DNA of 64,000 bases from Alloactinosynnema sp. L-07 (lineage in GTDB: Bacteria > Actinomycetota > Actinomycetes > Mycobacteriales > Pseudonocardiaceae). Under the pieces are notes generated by a model. It saw nothing but the letters and a program-made list of their open reading frames with translations, had not been told where the DNA came from and did no database searches. This document shows, one piece after another, positions 1 through 9,002 of this stretch. The position numbers were made by a program, and so were the translations under genes. Every line of letters begins with the position of its first letter. Positions within the stretch are counted from its first letter, which is position 1. Location: NCBI RefSeq assembly GCF_900070365.1, contig NZ_LN850107.1, forward strand, positions 3,720,001-3,784,000, written 5' to 3'.

Positions 1-1
1 C

Positions 2-109
2 GGCCCCAATGAGGCGATCACCTACACCGGCACCTCCGGGTACTACCGGTACCGGATCCACGCCTACACCGGGTCCGGCTCGTACACCCTTGGCTACACC
101 GCACCGTAA
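2..109 (+). CDS. C-terminal end of a secreted protein (partial)
   Basis: An open frame enters from the left window edge and ends at TAA at 107-109. The 35 visible residues are rich in Tyr, Thr and Gly (YRYRIHAYTGSGSYTLGYT), as in the beta-sandwich pre-peptidase C-terminal (PPC) domains that end many secreted actinomycete peptidases. A strong hairpin follows 8 bases later, consistent with the end of a transcript. The family is inferred from the tail alone and the catalytic part is outside the window. Confidence 0.6.
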   Translation, partial: GPNEAITYTGTSGYYRYRIHAYTGSGSYTLGYTAP

Positions 110-117
110 GCCAGACT

Positions 118-153
118 CCGACGCCGGGCTCCCGTTCGGGAGCCCGGCGTCGG
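118..153 (+). terminator. Intrinsic terminator hairpin
   Basis: A perfect 16-bp stem (118-133 with 138-153) closes a GTTC loop just after the stop of the partial secreted-protein gene. No T-run follows, which is usual for actinomycete terminators. Confidence 0.8.
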
Positions 154-239
154 CGGCTGGATCGGGACCGGACCGGGGCTCATGCGCGCTCCCCCACACT
201 GCCGGGGTCCGCGCCCTTGATCCGGCTCAGGAGTCAAAG

Positions 240-1151
240 ATGACCGACACGTCCACGGTTGGCGAGCTGACCCGGCTCGCGGAGAACAAGGATTTCGAGG
301 GGGTGCTGGCGCGGTTCGAGGAGTTCCCGTACGAGGAGATCCTGGCCGCCGCCGATCACCTTCTGGACAACGACATCTATCACGTCTCAATGGAGCTCTA
401 CCAGTACCTGCTCACCGAGGACGAGTCCGCCGACGCCCACTTCGGAATGGGCGTCTGCCACGGCAAGTGCTACGACTACGACTCCGCCCTCAAGCACCTC
501 GACCTGGCCTTCGCCACCAACCCCAACCGGACCGCGGGCGCGAGCTACTACGCCTACATCCTCGAACGCCACGAGCGCATGGACGACGCCGACCGCTGGT
601 ACCGCGCGTCGCTGGCAGGCGCCGAGGCCGACGATCTGTGGGCGCGTTCGCACTACGCCTGGTTCCTGGAGAAGTGGGGCCGCACCGACGACGCGTGCGC
701 CGCCTACGCCGACACGCTGGCCCGCAACGCCGCCTACACCTGGGCGAGCAAGCGCTATGCCCTGCTGCTGCGCAAGCTCGGCGACGACACCCAGGCCCGC
801 GCCGTCCTGCGGACGTCGGTCGAGAGCGCTCCCGGGCTGGTCGCCGGGCTCAACCTGCTCGAATACCTGCTGATCAGCCAAGACGACGACGCGTACGTCG
901 AGTTCCGCGCGACACTCGACCCCGGCAAGGCACCGGCGTGGTACCCGGTCGTTCTGTCACTTTTCGACTACTACCGCGAGCACCTCCTCCCGGTGAAGCC
1001 GGACGTGGCCAAGGTCGCGGCGTTCGAGCAGGCCGCGGTGGTGCTCAAGGACAGCGTGCACCGCGACTTCGACGACCTGACCGCGCTGCTCGGTGCCAAC
1101 GGGGGCGACACGGCCGAGTGGCGTCGGCTCATCAAGCTGCTGCTCAAGTAG
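240..1151 (+). CDS. Tetratricopeptide-repeat protein
   Basis: A 303-residue cytoplasmic protein without a signal peptide or membrane segment. It consists of helix-turn-helix TPR-like units (for example HFGMGVCHGKCYDYDSALKH, and later units with WARSHYAWFLEKWGRTDDAC), so a protein-protein scaffold role is likely; no enzymatic motif is visible. The start is the ATG at 240, preceded by AGGAG 8 bases upstream; the frame stays open further upstream but that part runs through the terminator hairpin. It is a single-gene unit, followed by an 18-bp inverted repeat before the next gene. Specific function unknown. Confidence 0.8.
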   Translation: MTDTSTVGELTRLAENKDFEGVLARFEEFPYEEILAAADHLLDNDIYHVSMELYQYLLTEDESADAHFGMGVCHGKCYDYDSALKHLDLAFATNPNRTAGASYYAYILERHERMDDADRWYRASLAGAEADDLWARSHYAWFLEKWGRTDDACAAYADTLARNAAYTWASKRYALLLRKLGDDTQARAVLRTSVESAPGLVAGLNLLEYLLISQDDDAYVEFRATLDPGKAPAWYPVVLSLFDYYREHLLPVKPDVAKVAAFEQAAVVLKDSVHRDFDDLTALLGANGGDTAEWRRLIKLLLK

Positions 1152-1172
1152 ATGAGTACTAACTTTTCGTGA

Positions 1173-1220
1173 ATTTGGAGCAGGTACGTAGTTCTGCCGA
1201 TGTACGTACTTGCTCCGAAT
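1173..1220. promoter_or_regulatory. 18-bp inverted repeat between TPR gene and pucR-like gene
   Basis: Arms 1173-1190 and 1203-1220 pair over 18 positions (two G-U pairs) around a 12-base loop, and each arm contains the self-complementary GTACGTA/TACGTAC core. It lies 22 bases after one stop codon and 47 bases before the next start. There is no T-run, so it could be a terminator or an operator for the downstream regulator. Confidence 0.55.
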
Positions 1221-1266
1221 GGCAGAGTCTCCAGTGGGCGGGCACCCAACGAGGCTGGAGACACAC

Positions 1267-2529
1267 ATGGGACTGGAGAACGGATCAGTCATCGACACGC
1301 CTGCACACGTGGCACGCCGCGAGGTGCCCGCGCAGCGGTGGTCGCCGTCTGTCCAACGTGAGGCTGTCGCGGGTTTCCGCGCCCAAGCAGGCCGGGTGGC
1401 CGGTGCGGTCGTCGCCGAGGTGCGGCGGTCGGTGCCCGAGTTCGCGGCGACCTTCGCCGGTCCGGCGGGCGGGCTGCTGCCCTCCGCGGTGCAGGCGGTG
1501 ATCCTGCGCGGGATCGACACCTTGCTCGCTCCCGGCTCGGCCGGTGACGACTGGACGGAGATGTTCCGCGGCGTCGGCGCGCTGGCGTTCGCAGCGGACT
1601 GCCCTGCTTCCGCACTGCCCGCCGCCTTCGCCGCGGGCGAACGCGCGATCTGCGCGCGGATGCGGACCTACGGGCAGGCGCACAAGGTGTCCGACGAGGC
1701 CGTCACGATCTTGACCGCGGCGGTGGCGCGGCAGGTTCAGCGCCTGTGCGCGGTTTCCATCGAGGGCTACGGCAACGCCCGCGACAACGCTTCGGACACC
1801 CTCGCCGACCGCCGCGCCCGCCTGCTGCGGATGCTGCTCGATGAGCGCGCCCCCGAGCAGGTGATCGTCCAGGAGGCCGCGGCGGCGCGGTGGCCGGTGC
1901 CCTCGGCGGTGGTCGCGGTGGCCCTGCGCTGCCCCGACGCGCCCAACCTGCCCAAGCCGCTGGGCGCCCAGGTGCTGGCCGACCTCGACGGTCCCCAGCC
2001 GTGCCTGGTGCTGGCCGCCGACCACGTGGACCGCGCGGCGCTGGCGCGCTCGTTCCCCGGCTGGACGGTCTCGATCGGCCCGGCGGTGCCCATCAACGAG
2101 GTCAGCGGCTCGCTGCGGATCGCCCGCAAAGCCATCGACCTGCACGAACGCGGCCTGATCACCGGCGGCCCGGTCGTCGGCTGCGGGGAGAACGGCTTGG
2201 CCCTCGCCCTGTTCTCCGACGACTTCCTGATCGACCAGTTGGTGACCAGGCGCTTGGCCCCGCTGGCCGACCTCACCCCACGCCAGCGCTCACGCATGCT
2301 CGTCACCCTCCACGAGTGGCTGGCGAACCGCGGCCGCGCCGGGGACGTGGCCGAGGCCCTCGGCGTGCACCCGCAGACGGTCCGCTACCGCATGCACCAG
2401 CTGGAGAGCCTGTTCGCCGACCAGCTCAACGACCCGCACGCCCGGTTCGAACTCGAACTGGCCGTCCGCGCCGAACTGCTGCGCACCGCGGCGGCCTGCA
2501 AGGAAGACGAGACGGCGGAAGCCTGCTGA
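1267..2529 (+). CDS. PucR/CdaR-family transcriptional regulator
   Basis: A 420-residue DNA-binding regulator. The C-terminus carries the PucR-type helix-turn-helix (residues about 355-415, RAGDVAEALGVHPQTVRYRMHQ, followed by the family's LESLF...DPHARFELELAVRA tail). The middle contains the GGDEF-related CdaR-like domain seen in this family. There is no N-terminal PAS, GAF or purine-sensing domain that names a ligand, so the signal is unknown. I chose ATG 1267 because GGAG sits 7 bases upstream; an in-frame ATG at 1210 lacks a ribosome site and overlaps the upstream inverted repeat. Single gene, convergent with the LuxR remnant downstream. Confidence 0.85.
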   Translation: MGLENGSVIDTPAHVARREVPAQRWSPSVQREAVAGFRAQAGRVAGAVVAEVRRSVPEFAATFAGPAGGLLPSAVQAVILRGIDTLLAPGSAGDDWTEMFRGVGALAFAADCPASALPAAFAAGERAICARMRTYGQAHKVSDEAVTILTAAVARQVQRLCAVSIEGYGNARDNASDTLADRRARLLRMLLDERAPEQVIVQEAAAARWPVPSAVVAVALRCPDAPNLPKPLGAQVLADLDGPQPCLVLAADHVDRAALARSFPGWTVSIGPAVPINEVSGSLRIARKAIDLHERGLITGGPVVGCGENGLALALFSDDFLIDQLVTRRLAPLADLTPRQRSRMLVTLHEWLANRGRAGDVAEALGVHPQTVRYRMHQLESLFADQLNDPHARFELELAVRAELLRTAAACKEDETAEAC

Positions 2530-2649
2530 GGACTCACAGCCCGATGCGGATCGCCGATCCTGCGGTAGCGAAGCCCGGGATGTAGACACCGATGATGTTG
2601 GTCACGGCGAACATCGTCGCGCCTTGACCGAGCGTCGGCAGTGACGCGG

Positions 2650-3243
2650 TCAAAGCGCGGCGACCCACGCGGCGATCTGGGCGCGGTTGTTGAAGCCGAG
2701 CTTCGTCCGGATGTGATCGATGTGGGTCTCCGCGGTCCGCAGGGAGATGACCAGCATCGACGCGATCTCGCGGTTGGTCATCCCCTTGGCCACCAGCTCG
2801 GCGACCTCCATCTCCCGGCGGGTCAGCGGCAGCCCGTCCACCGATGCGGGCGACAGCGGCTCCTCGCCCCGCGCATAGGCCACGGCGACGTCGGTCGGGA
2901 GCGCGGCGCCCGCGGTGAACTCGGCGGCGGCGGTGTTGACGCCGAGCGCGGTGGTCACGGCCGCCACGTCGCGGCGCATCGGCTCGACGAAAGCGGCGTA
3001 GTTGTCCGGGGACGCGCCGACGGCCCGCCAGAGGGTGCTCGCCGCACCCAAAAGTCGGGCGGCCCGGCGGTAGTCGGACCGGTGGGTGGCGCAGCCCGCG
3101 AGCACCGTCAGCGCGAAGGCCATCCGAGCCACCCCGAGCAGCCGGGTGACCTCGCGGATCTCGGTGCCGCGCCCGACATAGCTGGTGAACTCGACAGGCA
3201 GCCCACGCTGACCAGCCAAAACCGCACACGCCCTACTGAGCAA
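2650..3243 (-). pseudogene. Internally deleted copy of the adjacent LuxR/AfsR-like regulator
   Basis: The 197-residue product joins two non-adjacent parts of its upstream neighbour. Residues about 15-39 match that protein's N-terminal edge (LPVEFTSYVGRGTEIREVTR), and from about residue 40 on it matches the neighbour's last ~157 residues, including the LuxR helix-turn-helix (LTRREMEVAELVAKGMTNRE). Roughly 570 residues, the whole NB-ARC ATPase and most TPR units, are missing. The apparent TTG start (3241-3243) lies inside the last codons of the upstream gene. It may be a dead tandem duplicate or a minimal DNA-binding protein translated by coupling. The frame is intact, so function cannot be excluded. 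Confidence 0.75.
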
Positions 3244-5533
3244 CCACCCACGCGGCGATCTGCGCGCGGTTGTTGGAACCCAGTTTGGTGCGAATGTGGT
3301 CGACGTGCGTCTCGGCGGTGCGCAGCGAGATCACCAGCGCCTTGGCGATCTCCCGGTTGGTCATGCCCTTCGCGACCAGGATCGCGACCTCCATCTCGCG
3401 CTTGGTCAGCGGCGCGGTCCGGGCCGGGGCCTGCTCTTTGTCGCCCTCGCGCAGGGCGTAGGCGACGGACTCGTCGGTGGACATCGCGGCGCCCGCCATG
3501 AACTCCGCGGCCGCCCTGTCGTTGCCGAGCGCGCCGGTGACCAGCAGGATGTCGCGCTGCATCGGCTCGTGGAAGGCCGCGTAACTTCCGGGGGACGCGC
3601 CGACGAGCTGCCAGATCGTGGTGGCCCCGCCCAGCAGCCGGGCCGCGCGCTGGTACTCGCCAAGATGGGTCGCGCAACCGGCCAGCAGGTGCAGGGCGAA
3701 CGCCATGACGGCCTGGTGGCCGACCTGGCGTTGCAGCCGCAGCACTTCCAAGCCCGCGTCCTGCGCGGCCTCGTACTGGCCGTGCAGGTACTCGGCCGCG
3801 CACAGCGACCACAGCGCCCACGACCGCCACGACTTCTCGCCAAGCTCGGTATAGCGATCGATGGTGTCGCGCAGGACCACCCGGGCGCCGTCGAGGTCGC
3901 CGGTGAGCGCGATCGCGAGGCCGGAGTTGTAGGTCGACCACAGCTCGCCGCCGAGGTCGCCCTGTTTGCTGAACGTCTCGGCGGCCGACTGGAACAGCTC
4001 GGCGGACCTCGCGCCCTCGTTGCCCATGAGCGCGGCGTAGGCGCGGACGTGCCGGACGTAGGCGCGGGCGCTGTCGTCGTCGAACCGCTCGGCGACCTCG
4101 GTCGCGGTGGCCAGCAGCGACTCGTACGCGGTCATGTCGCCTTGGACCAGCGCGAGGAACGCCGCGCGCCAGGCAGCGGCGGGGCGCACGGGATCGTCGG
4201 CGGCGACCAGCTCGGTGAGGCTGGCGTACCAGATCCGGCCCTCGGTCATCAGCCCACGCATGATCCAGAACTCGGTGACGGCGGTGACCATCCGCAGGCC
4301 GAGCGCCGCCTCGACCGGGTCGGCGAGGCAGAAGTCGAGCGCTTGACGCAGGTTGGCGTGCTCCCGGTTGATCCGCAGGACCCAGTCGAGCTGGTCGGGG
4401 CCGACATAGTTGTCGGCGAACCCGGTCGTCTGCTCCAGGCACCAGTCGCGCAGCCGCCTGCGCAGCCGGTCGAGGTCGCCGTCCGCGCGCAGCCGGTCCT
4501 CGGCGTACTGGCGGACCGTCTCCAGCATCCGGTACCGGACGTGGCCCTGGTTCTCCTCGCGCAGCAGGATGGACTTGTCGATCAGGCCGTCGAGCACATC
4601 GAGCAGTTCATCGCGGGGCAGGTCGTCGCCGCAGCACACGGATTCGGCGGCGTCGAGGTCGAAGCTGCCGGAGAACACCGAGGCGCGCGCCCACAGCATG
4701 CGCTCCTCGTCGGTGCACAGCTGGTGGCTCCAGTCGATGAGCGCCTGCAGCGTCTCGTGCCTGCTCGGCGCCGACCGGGTGGCCTGGGTGAGCAGGGTGA
4801 ACCGCTTGTTGAGCCGGTCGGCGAGCTGGCGCGGCGATAGCGAACGCAGCCGGACCGCGGCCAACTCGATGGCCAAGGGCAGCCCGTCGAGCGCCCTGCA
4901 CAGCCTGATCACGTCGTCGACATGCTCGTCGGTGATGGTGAAGGAGGGCACGACGGCCGTCGCGCGGTCGAGGAACATCCGCACCGAGTCGTAGCGCACC
5001 AGCGCCTCGGAGGACTCGCCGAACTCGGGGATCGCCAGCGGCGGCACCGGCAGCACGTGCTCGCCCGCCACCCCCAGCGACTGGCGGCTCGTGGCGAGCA
5101 CGACCACCTCGGGGCAGGAGGTCAGCACGGTATCGATGAACCGGGCGCACGCCTCGACCAAGTGCTCGCAGTTGTCCAGGACCAGCAGGAGTCTGCGGGT
5201 GCGCAGGTGGTCGACCACGAGGTCGGCGACCGTGCGGGTGCCGCGGTCACCCAGGCCCAGCCGGTCGGCGACGGTGTTGATCAGCAGCTTCGGCTCGCGC
5301 AACTCGGCGAGGCTGACGAAGACCACGTCGTCGGCGAACGCGGCCCGTTCCGCGGTGGCCACCCGCAGTGCCAGCCGGGTCTTGCCGACCCCGCCGGGGC
5401 CGGTCAGCGTCACCAGCGGAGCCACCCCGAGGAGCCGTTTGACCTCAAGAATCTCGGTCGTGCGCCCGACGTAGGTGGTCACCTCGACGGGCAGGCGGGA
5501 GATGGGAGAACGCTCGGCAGCGGCGCTCGGCAC
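3233..5533 (-). CDS. LuxR-family regulator with NB-ARC-type ATPase (AfsR/LAL-like)
   Basis: A 766-residue STAND-type regulator. Order: NB-ARC ATPase with Walker A GPGGVGKTRLAL near residue 45 and Walker B-like LLLVLDNCEH near 135, an ATPase lid and winged-helix region, TPR-like helices (about 390-640), and a C-terminal LuxR helix-turn-helix (LTKREMEVAILVAKGMTNREIA, about 708-760). Family members act as ATP-dependent switches activating transcription; the inducer is unknown. The frame is open far upstream, but that part overlaps the divergent AhpD-like gene, so I start at GTG 5531-5533, just before the conserved SRLPVEVTTYVGR segment. A shrunken tandem copy follows immediately. Confidence 0.85.
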   Translation of the reverse strand: MPSAAAERSPISRLPVEVTTYVGRTTEILEVKRLLGVAPLVTLTGPGGVGKTRLALRVATAERAAFADDVVFVSLAELREPKLLINTVADRLGLGDRGTRTVADLVVDHLRTRRLLLVLDNCEHLVEACARFIDTVLTSCPEVVVLATSRQSLGVAGEHVLPVPPLAIPEFGESSEALVRYDSVRMFLDRATAVVPSFTITDEHVDDVIRLCRALDGLPLAIELAAVRLRSLSPRQLADRLNKRFTLLTQATRSAPSRHETLQALIDWSHQLCTDEERMLWARASVFSGSFDLDAAESVCCGDDLPRDELLDVLDGLIDKSILLREENQGHVRYRMLETVRQYAEDRLRADGDLDRLRRRLRDWCLEQTTGFADNYVGPDQLDWVLRINREHANLRQALDFCLADPVEAALGLRMVTAVTEFWIMRGLMTEGRIWYASLTELVAADDPVRPAAAWRAAFLALVQGDMTAYESLLATATEVAERFDDDSARAYVRHVRAYAALMGNEGARSAELFQSAAETFSKQGDLGGELWSTYNSGLAIALTGDLDGARVVLRDTIDRYTELGEKSWRSWALWSLCAAEYLHGQYEAAQDAGLEVLRLQRQVGHQAVMAFALHLLAGCATHLGEYQRAARLLGGATTIWQLVGASPGSYAAFHEPMQRDILLVTGALGNDRAAAEFMAGAAMSTDESVAYALREGDKEQAPARTAPLTKREMEVAILVAKGMTNREIAKALVISLRTAETHVDHIRTKLGSNNRAQIAAWVVAQ

Positions 5534-5659
5534 CCTGACATCACCACCTCGACTCGGTGCGACAGTCTGACAGATTTCCGCGCATTCAGAGTATTTCCAC
5601 GCTGGGGCCGGATCTGGCAGGGTCGACTCGCGTTGATCACCGACTGGGGAGGCTATTCC

Positions 5660-6229
5660 ATGGCGCACATCGACCTGGGTGTGGACGAGACGCAGTTCCC
5701 CGGGATCACCGGGCCCATGCGGTTCCGCCCCGAAACCGCCAAACCGCTCAACGAGCTCGCCGAAATCTTGTTGCGGCAGCCGCATTCGCTCAGCGCTGGC
5801 GAACGCGAGCTTATCGCCGCCTACGTGTCCGGGCTCAACGAGTGCAAGTTCTGCTGCACCTCGCACTCCGCGTTCGCGGCGGCCCAACTGGACGAAGGCA
5901 TGCCACTGGTCGACCAGGTCCGCGCCAACCTGGACGCGGCCCCGATCCCGGAGAAGCTGCGCACGCTGCTGCGCATCGCGGGCGCGGTGCAGGACAGCGG
6001 CCGCAAGGTCACCACGGAACTGGTCGAGGCGGCACGGTCCGAGGGCGCTACGGACATCGAGATCCACGACACCGTGCTGATCGCGGCGGCTTTCTGCATG
6101 TTCAACCGCTATGTGGACGGCCTCGGCACCCTCGCCCCCGACACCCCGGAACGCTACGAAGAGGCCGCCCGCCGCGTCATCGCCCACGGCTACGGCGTCG
6201 CCGTCGCGGACTCCGCCCCCATGGGCTGA
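5660..6229 (+). CDS. AhpD-like / carboxymuconolactone decarboxylase-family protein
   Basis: A 189-residue all-helical protein with the AhpD signature NECKFCCTSH (residues about 56-65), that is Glu followed by a CxxC pair and His. Members of this alkylhydroperoxidase-like family reduce peroxides through the Cys pair with a His-Glu relay. This one resembles the uncharacterised 'peroxidase-related' branch that starts by clearing a GPMRFRPETAKPLNELAE-type region. GGGGAGG 8 bases before ATG 5660 fixes the start. It is divergent from the LuxR/AfsR-like gene (about 126 bases between starts), which may control it. Substrate not predictable. Confidence 0.85.
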   Translation: MAHIDLGVDETQFPGITGPMRFRPETAKPLNELAEILLRQPHSLSAGERELIAAYVSGLNECKFCCTSHSAFAAAQLDEGMPLVDQVRANLDAAPIPEKLRTLLRIAGAVQDSGRKVTTELVEAARSEGATDIEIHDTVLIAAAFCMFNRYVDGLGTLAPDTPERYEEAARRVIAHGYGVAVADSAPMG

Positions 6230-6357
6230 CCCATACGCGCAGCACTCCGACCACGCGCATCCGCCACCTCAGCGCGCGCAAGACCACCCGCCAGGGTCGC
6301 CAACCAAGCGACCCGGTGGGCGCGCACGGACAACCGCCGTTCGTCGCTCGTGTCGCG

Positions 6358-7578
6358 TTATAGAGCTGTCGCCAGTGCTCCTGCCAGATCACCTCGCTCC
6401 CCCATCCGGACGTCGTCCAGTTGCAGCCAGTCGGCCATCGTCCGCAGTTCCGCCGCCAACTCGGCCGTCACCCGAGCTGTGTCGACACCCGGTTCCGCGA
6501 ACGCTCCCTGGACCCGCAACACCCCTGCGGCCCGGTCGGACTTCAAGTCGACCCGGCCGACCAGTTCCCCGTCCAACAGGAACGGAAACACGTAGTACCC
6601 ATAGATCCGCTGCGGCTCGGGCACGTAGATCTCGATCCGGTAGCGGAAGTCGAAGATCCGCTCGGTGCGGTCGCGCTCCCAGATCAGTGGGTCGAACGGA
6701 CACAGCAGCGCCCGCCCCGACACCTTCCTCGGCGTGCGCGCGTCGACATGTCGATACGCCTGGTGGCGCCAGCCCTGGACCGTCACCGCCTCCAGCAAGC
6801 CCGCCTCGACCAGTTCCGCGACCGCCTGCTGCGACCGTTTCGGCTCCAGCCGGTAGTAGTCGCGCAGGTCCTTCTCAGTACCGATGCCGTGGGCGACAGC
6901 CGCGCGCAGGGTGAGACGGCGGGCGGCTTCGTCGTCATCGACCGGGGCGGCGTTGCGGATCTCGGCGGGGATGACGCGCTCGGGCAGGTCGTAGAGGCGT
7001 TGGAAGCCTTTCCGGGTGCCGGTGGTCAGCTCCCCGACCGCGAACAGCCACTCGCAGGCGTGTTTGACGTCCGACCGGTTCCACCAGCCGCCCTTGGCCC
7101 GCGGCGTCGAGCCGCCGAGCGCGGCCTCCAGGGTGCCCGCGCCGACCGGCCCAAGTTCCTTGACGGTGGCGAGGACGTCGTCGATCAGGCCCGGCGAGTC
7201 CTTGGTGAGGCGGCGCAGGTGGTTGATGTACCGGTGCTCGTACCGGCGCATCCGCCACTGCAGCAGCGGCCAGTCGGCCATCGGGATCAGGCTGGCCTCG
7301 TGCGCCCAGTACTCGACCATCAACCGCGGCTTGCGCGTGCTGTGCGACCAGGCTGCGTCATCGACCAGAGCCGGGTCGTAGGCACCAAGCCGGGAGAAGA
7401 CCGGCATGTAGTGCGCCCGGACGGCGACGTTCACCGAGTCGAGCTGGAGCAGTTGCACCCGGGAGAGCACCTTGGCCAAATGGCGTCTGCCGGGCGGACC
7501 GCTGGGCCGCGCGTCGGCGAAACCCTGGGCGGCCAGGGCGGTTCGCCGCGCGGCGGATGCGGTGATGGTTTCGGTCAT
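6358..7578 (-). CDS. YcaQ/AlkX-like DNA glycosylase (winged-helix protein)
   Basis: A 406-residue cytoplasmic protein of the HTH_42/YcaQ family, whose characterised members are DNA glycosylases that excise alkylated bases and unhook interstrand crosslinks. The N-terminal stretch QLLQLDSVNVAVRAHYMPVF (residues about 45-65) carries a QxD pair matching the catalytic motif described for the YcaQ-like subgroup, as opposed to QxQ in AlkZ. Three tandem winged-helix units make up the rest (for example the CPFDPLIWERDRTERIFDF segment). ATG 7576-7578 overlaps the stop of the EamA transporter gene by 4 bases, so translation is probably coupled. Confidence 0.8.
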   Translation of the reverse strand: MTETITASAARRTALAAQGFADARPSGPPGRRHLAKVLSRVQLLQLDSVNVAVRAHYMPVFSRLGAYDPALVDDAAWSHSTRKPRLMVEYWAHEASLIPMADWPLLQWRMRRYEHRYINHLRRLTKDSPGLIDDVLATVKELGPVGAGTLEAALGGSTPRAKGGWWNRSDVKHACEWLFAVGELTTGTRKGFQRLYDLPERVIPAEIRNAAPVDDDEAARRLTLRAAVAHGIGTEKDLRDYYRLEPKRSQQAVAELVEAGLLEAVTVQGWRHQAYRHVDARTPRKVSGRALLCPFDPLIWERDRTERIFDFRYRIEIYVPEPQRIYGYYVFPFLLDGELVGRVDLKSDRAAGVLRVQGAFAEPGVDTARVTAELAAELRTMADWLQLDDVRMGERGDLAGALATAL

Positions 7579-8519
7579 CGGGATGTCGCCTCGCACGGTT
7601 CCGGGATGCTGCCAGAGGGCACCGACACTTTCGCTCGCTCCGCACGCACGACCAGGATCACCGCCAGCAGGACCACCACGCCGCCCGCGAGCTGGATCAG
7701 GCCGAACCGCTCGCCCGCGAACAGCGCGCCGAGTAATACGGCGATCACCGGGTTGACGTAGGCGTAGGTCGCCACCGTCGAGACGGGCAGTTTGCCGAGC
7801 ACGAACACGTAGGAGCTGAACGCCAGCAAGGATCCAAAGAGGACGAGGTAGATCCAGCCCGCCCACGACCCGGCGGTGATCGTCCCGAAGTCGACCGTCT
7901 CACCCATCGCCGCGCCCGCGCCGAACAGCACCACGCCACCCGCGACCATCTCTACGGCGGAGAGCGTGAAAGGGTTGGCGGGCAAGGGAAGCCGGGTGCT
8001 CAACACCGATCCGACCGACCACCCCAGCGCCGCGAGAATGGTCAGCCACGGGCCGTACCAACTCGACCCGTGCGCACCCTCGCCCGGCCCGCCGAGCAGC
8101 AGGATCGTCAGCCCGAACAGCCCGATCCCGACACCCGCGATAGTCGTGCGCGACGGCCGCTCACCGAGGATCCGCCGCAACACCACCACGTACAGCGGCA
8201 CCGAAGCGACCAGCAACGCCGCGATCCCCGACGACACATGCCGCTCGGACAGCACGACGAGCCCGTTGCCCCACGCCGGCAGCAGGAACCCGATAAACGC
8301 CGCCGACCAGAACTGCGCCTTGGTCATCCGCAGCGCGCCGACCCCTTTGAACAGCGCGACGAGCGCCCCCAGGACCACCCCGGCGACGAGGAACCGCGCA
8401 CCCGCCGACAGCAGCGGGGGCATCGACTCCACGACGAAGCGAATGGCCAGGTAGGTGGACCCCCAGACTACGTACACGACACCGAGCGCGGCCCACGCGA
8501 ACCAGTTCTTGGACGACAT
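7575..8519 (-). CDS. EamA/DMT-family transporter
   Basis: A 314-residue inner-membrane protein with about ten hydrophobic helices arranged as two EamA repeats; the first begins WAALGVVYVVWGSTYLAIRF and the second begins around GWSVGSVLSTRLPLPANPFT. Drug/metabolite transporters of this YedA/RhaT-like class export amino acids or other small metabolites; the substrate here is not predictable. It sits upstream of, and overlaps by 4 bases (ATGA at 7575-7578), the YcaQ-like glycosylase gene, and lies 72 bases downstream of a PASTA-type lipoprotein gene, so the four leftward genes 10192-6358 may form one unit. Confidence 0.85.
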   Translation of the reverse strand: MSSKNWFAWAALGVVYVVWGSTYLAIRFVVESMPPLLSAGARFLVAGVVLGALVALFKGVGALRMTKAQFWSAAFIGFLLPAWGNGLVVLSERHVSSGIAALLVASVPLYVVVLRRILGERPSRTTIAGVGIGLFGLTILLLGGPGEGAHGSSWYGPWLTILAALGWSVGSVLSTRLPLPANPFTLSAVEMVAGGVVLFGAGAAMGETVDFGTITAGSWAGWIYLVLFGSLLAFSSYVFVLGKLPVSTVATYAYVNPVIAVLLGALFAGERFGLIQLAGGVVVLLAVILVVRAERAKVSVPSGSIPEPCEATSR

Positions 8520-8591
8520 GGACCCAGCCTTACACGAACCACCGACATTTGTATGCCGGTTATCGACCGTCGCGCTCGGCCAGGCGTGCGG

Positions 8592-9002
8592 TCACGGGCA
8601 CGATTCGGTGACCTTCACCGCCCCGAAATCGATTTTCGTGTCGGCGGCGATGGGAGTGCCTGCGGACACGTTCTGCGTGCAGACCTTCCAGTTCGAGTCG
8701 ACCACCTGGTTGCGTTTCTTACCGGTCGCGTCGTGGGAGCCGGTGTAGAGCAGCTGACGGTCGGTGAGCGCCTGGATCTTGTCCTGGGCGTCCTGGAGGA
8801 CGGCGCCAACCAGGTCAGGCATCGACCACTGCGCTGCCGGGGCGGATTCGGCAGACGGGGCAGGGGGAGCTGGTTGCGGGGCGGGCTCGGTGGGGCGCTC
8901 CACGCGGGACGCGGTGGGTGGGACCGTGGTCGGTTCGGCGGGCGTGGTCGTGCCGCAGGCGGTGAGGGCGGCGGCGACAAGCGCGAGCCAGACGTATCTC
9001 AT
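8592..9002 (-). CDS. PASTA-domain lipoprotein
   Basis: A 136-residue exported protein with a lipoprotein signal peptide (WLALVAAALTAC, lipobox Cys at residue 16), a Thr/Pro-rich linker, and one C-terminal PASTA-like module (MPDLVGAVLQDAQDKI...NVSAGTPIAADTKIDF, residues about 60-133). PASTA modules bind peptidoglycan fragments or act as spacers in penicillin-binding proteins and Ser/Thr kinases, so a cell-wall association is plausible. The start codon overlaps the stop of the MFS gene upstream (ATGA at 8999-9002), implying co-translation. Two Cys residues in the module may form a disulphide. Confidence 0.75.
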   Translation of the reverse strand: MRYVWLALVAAALTACGTTTPAEPTTVPPTASRVERPTEPAPQPAPPAPSAESAPAAQWSMPDLVGAVLQDAQDKIQALTDRQLLYTGSHDATGKKRNQVVDSNWKVCTQNVSAGTPIAADTKIDFGAVKVTESCP

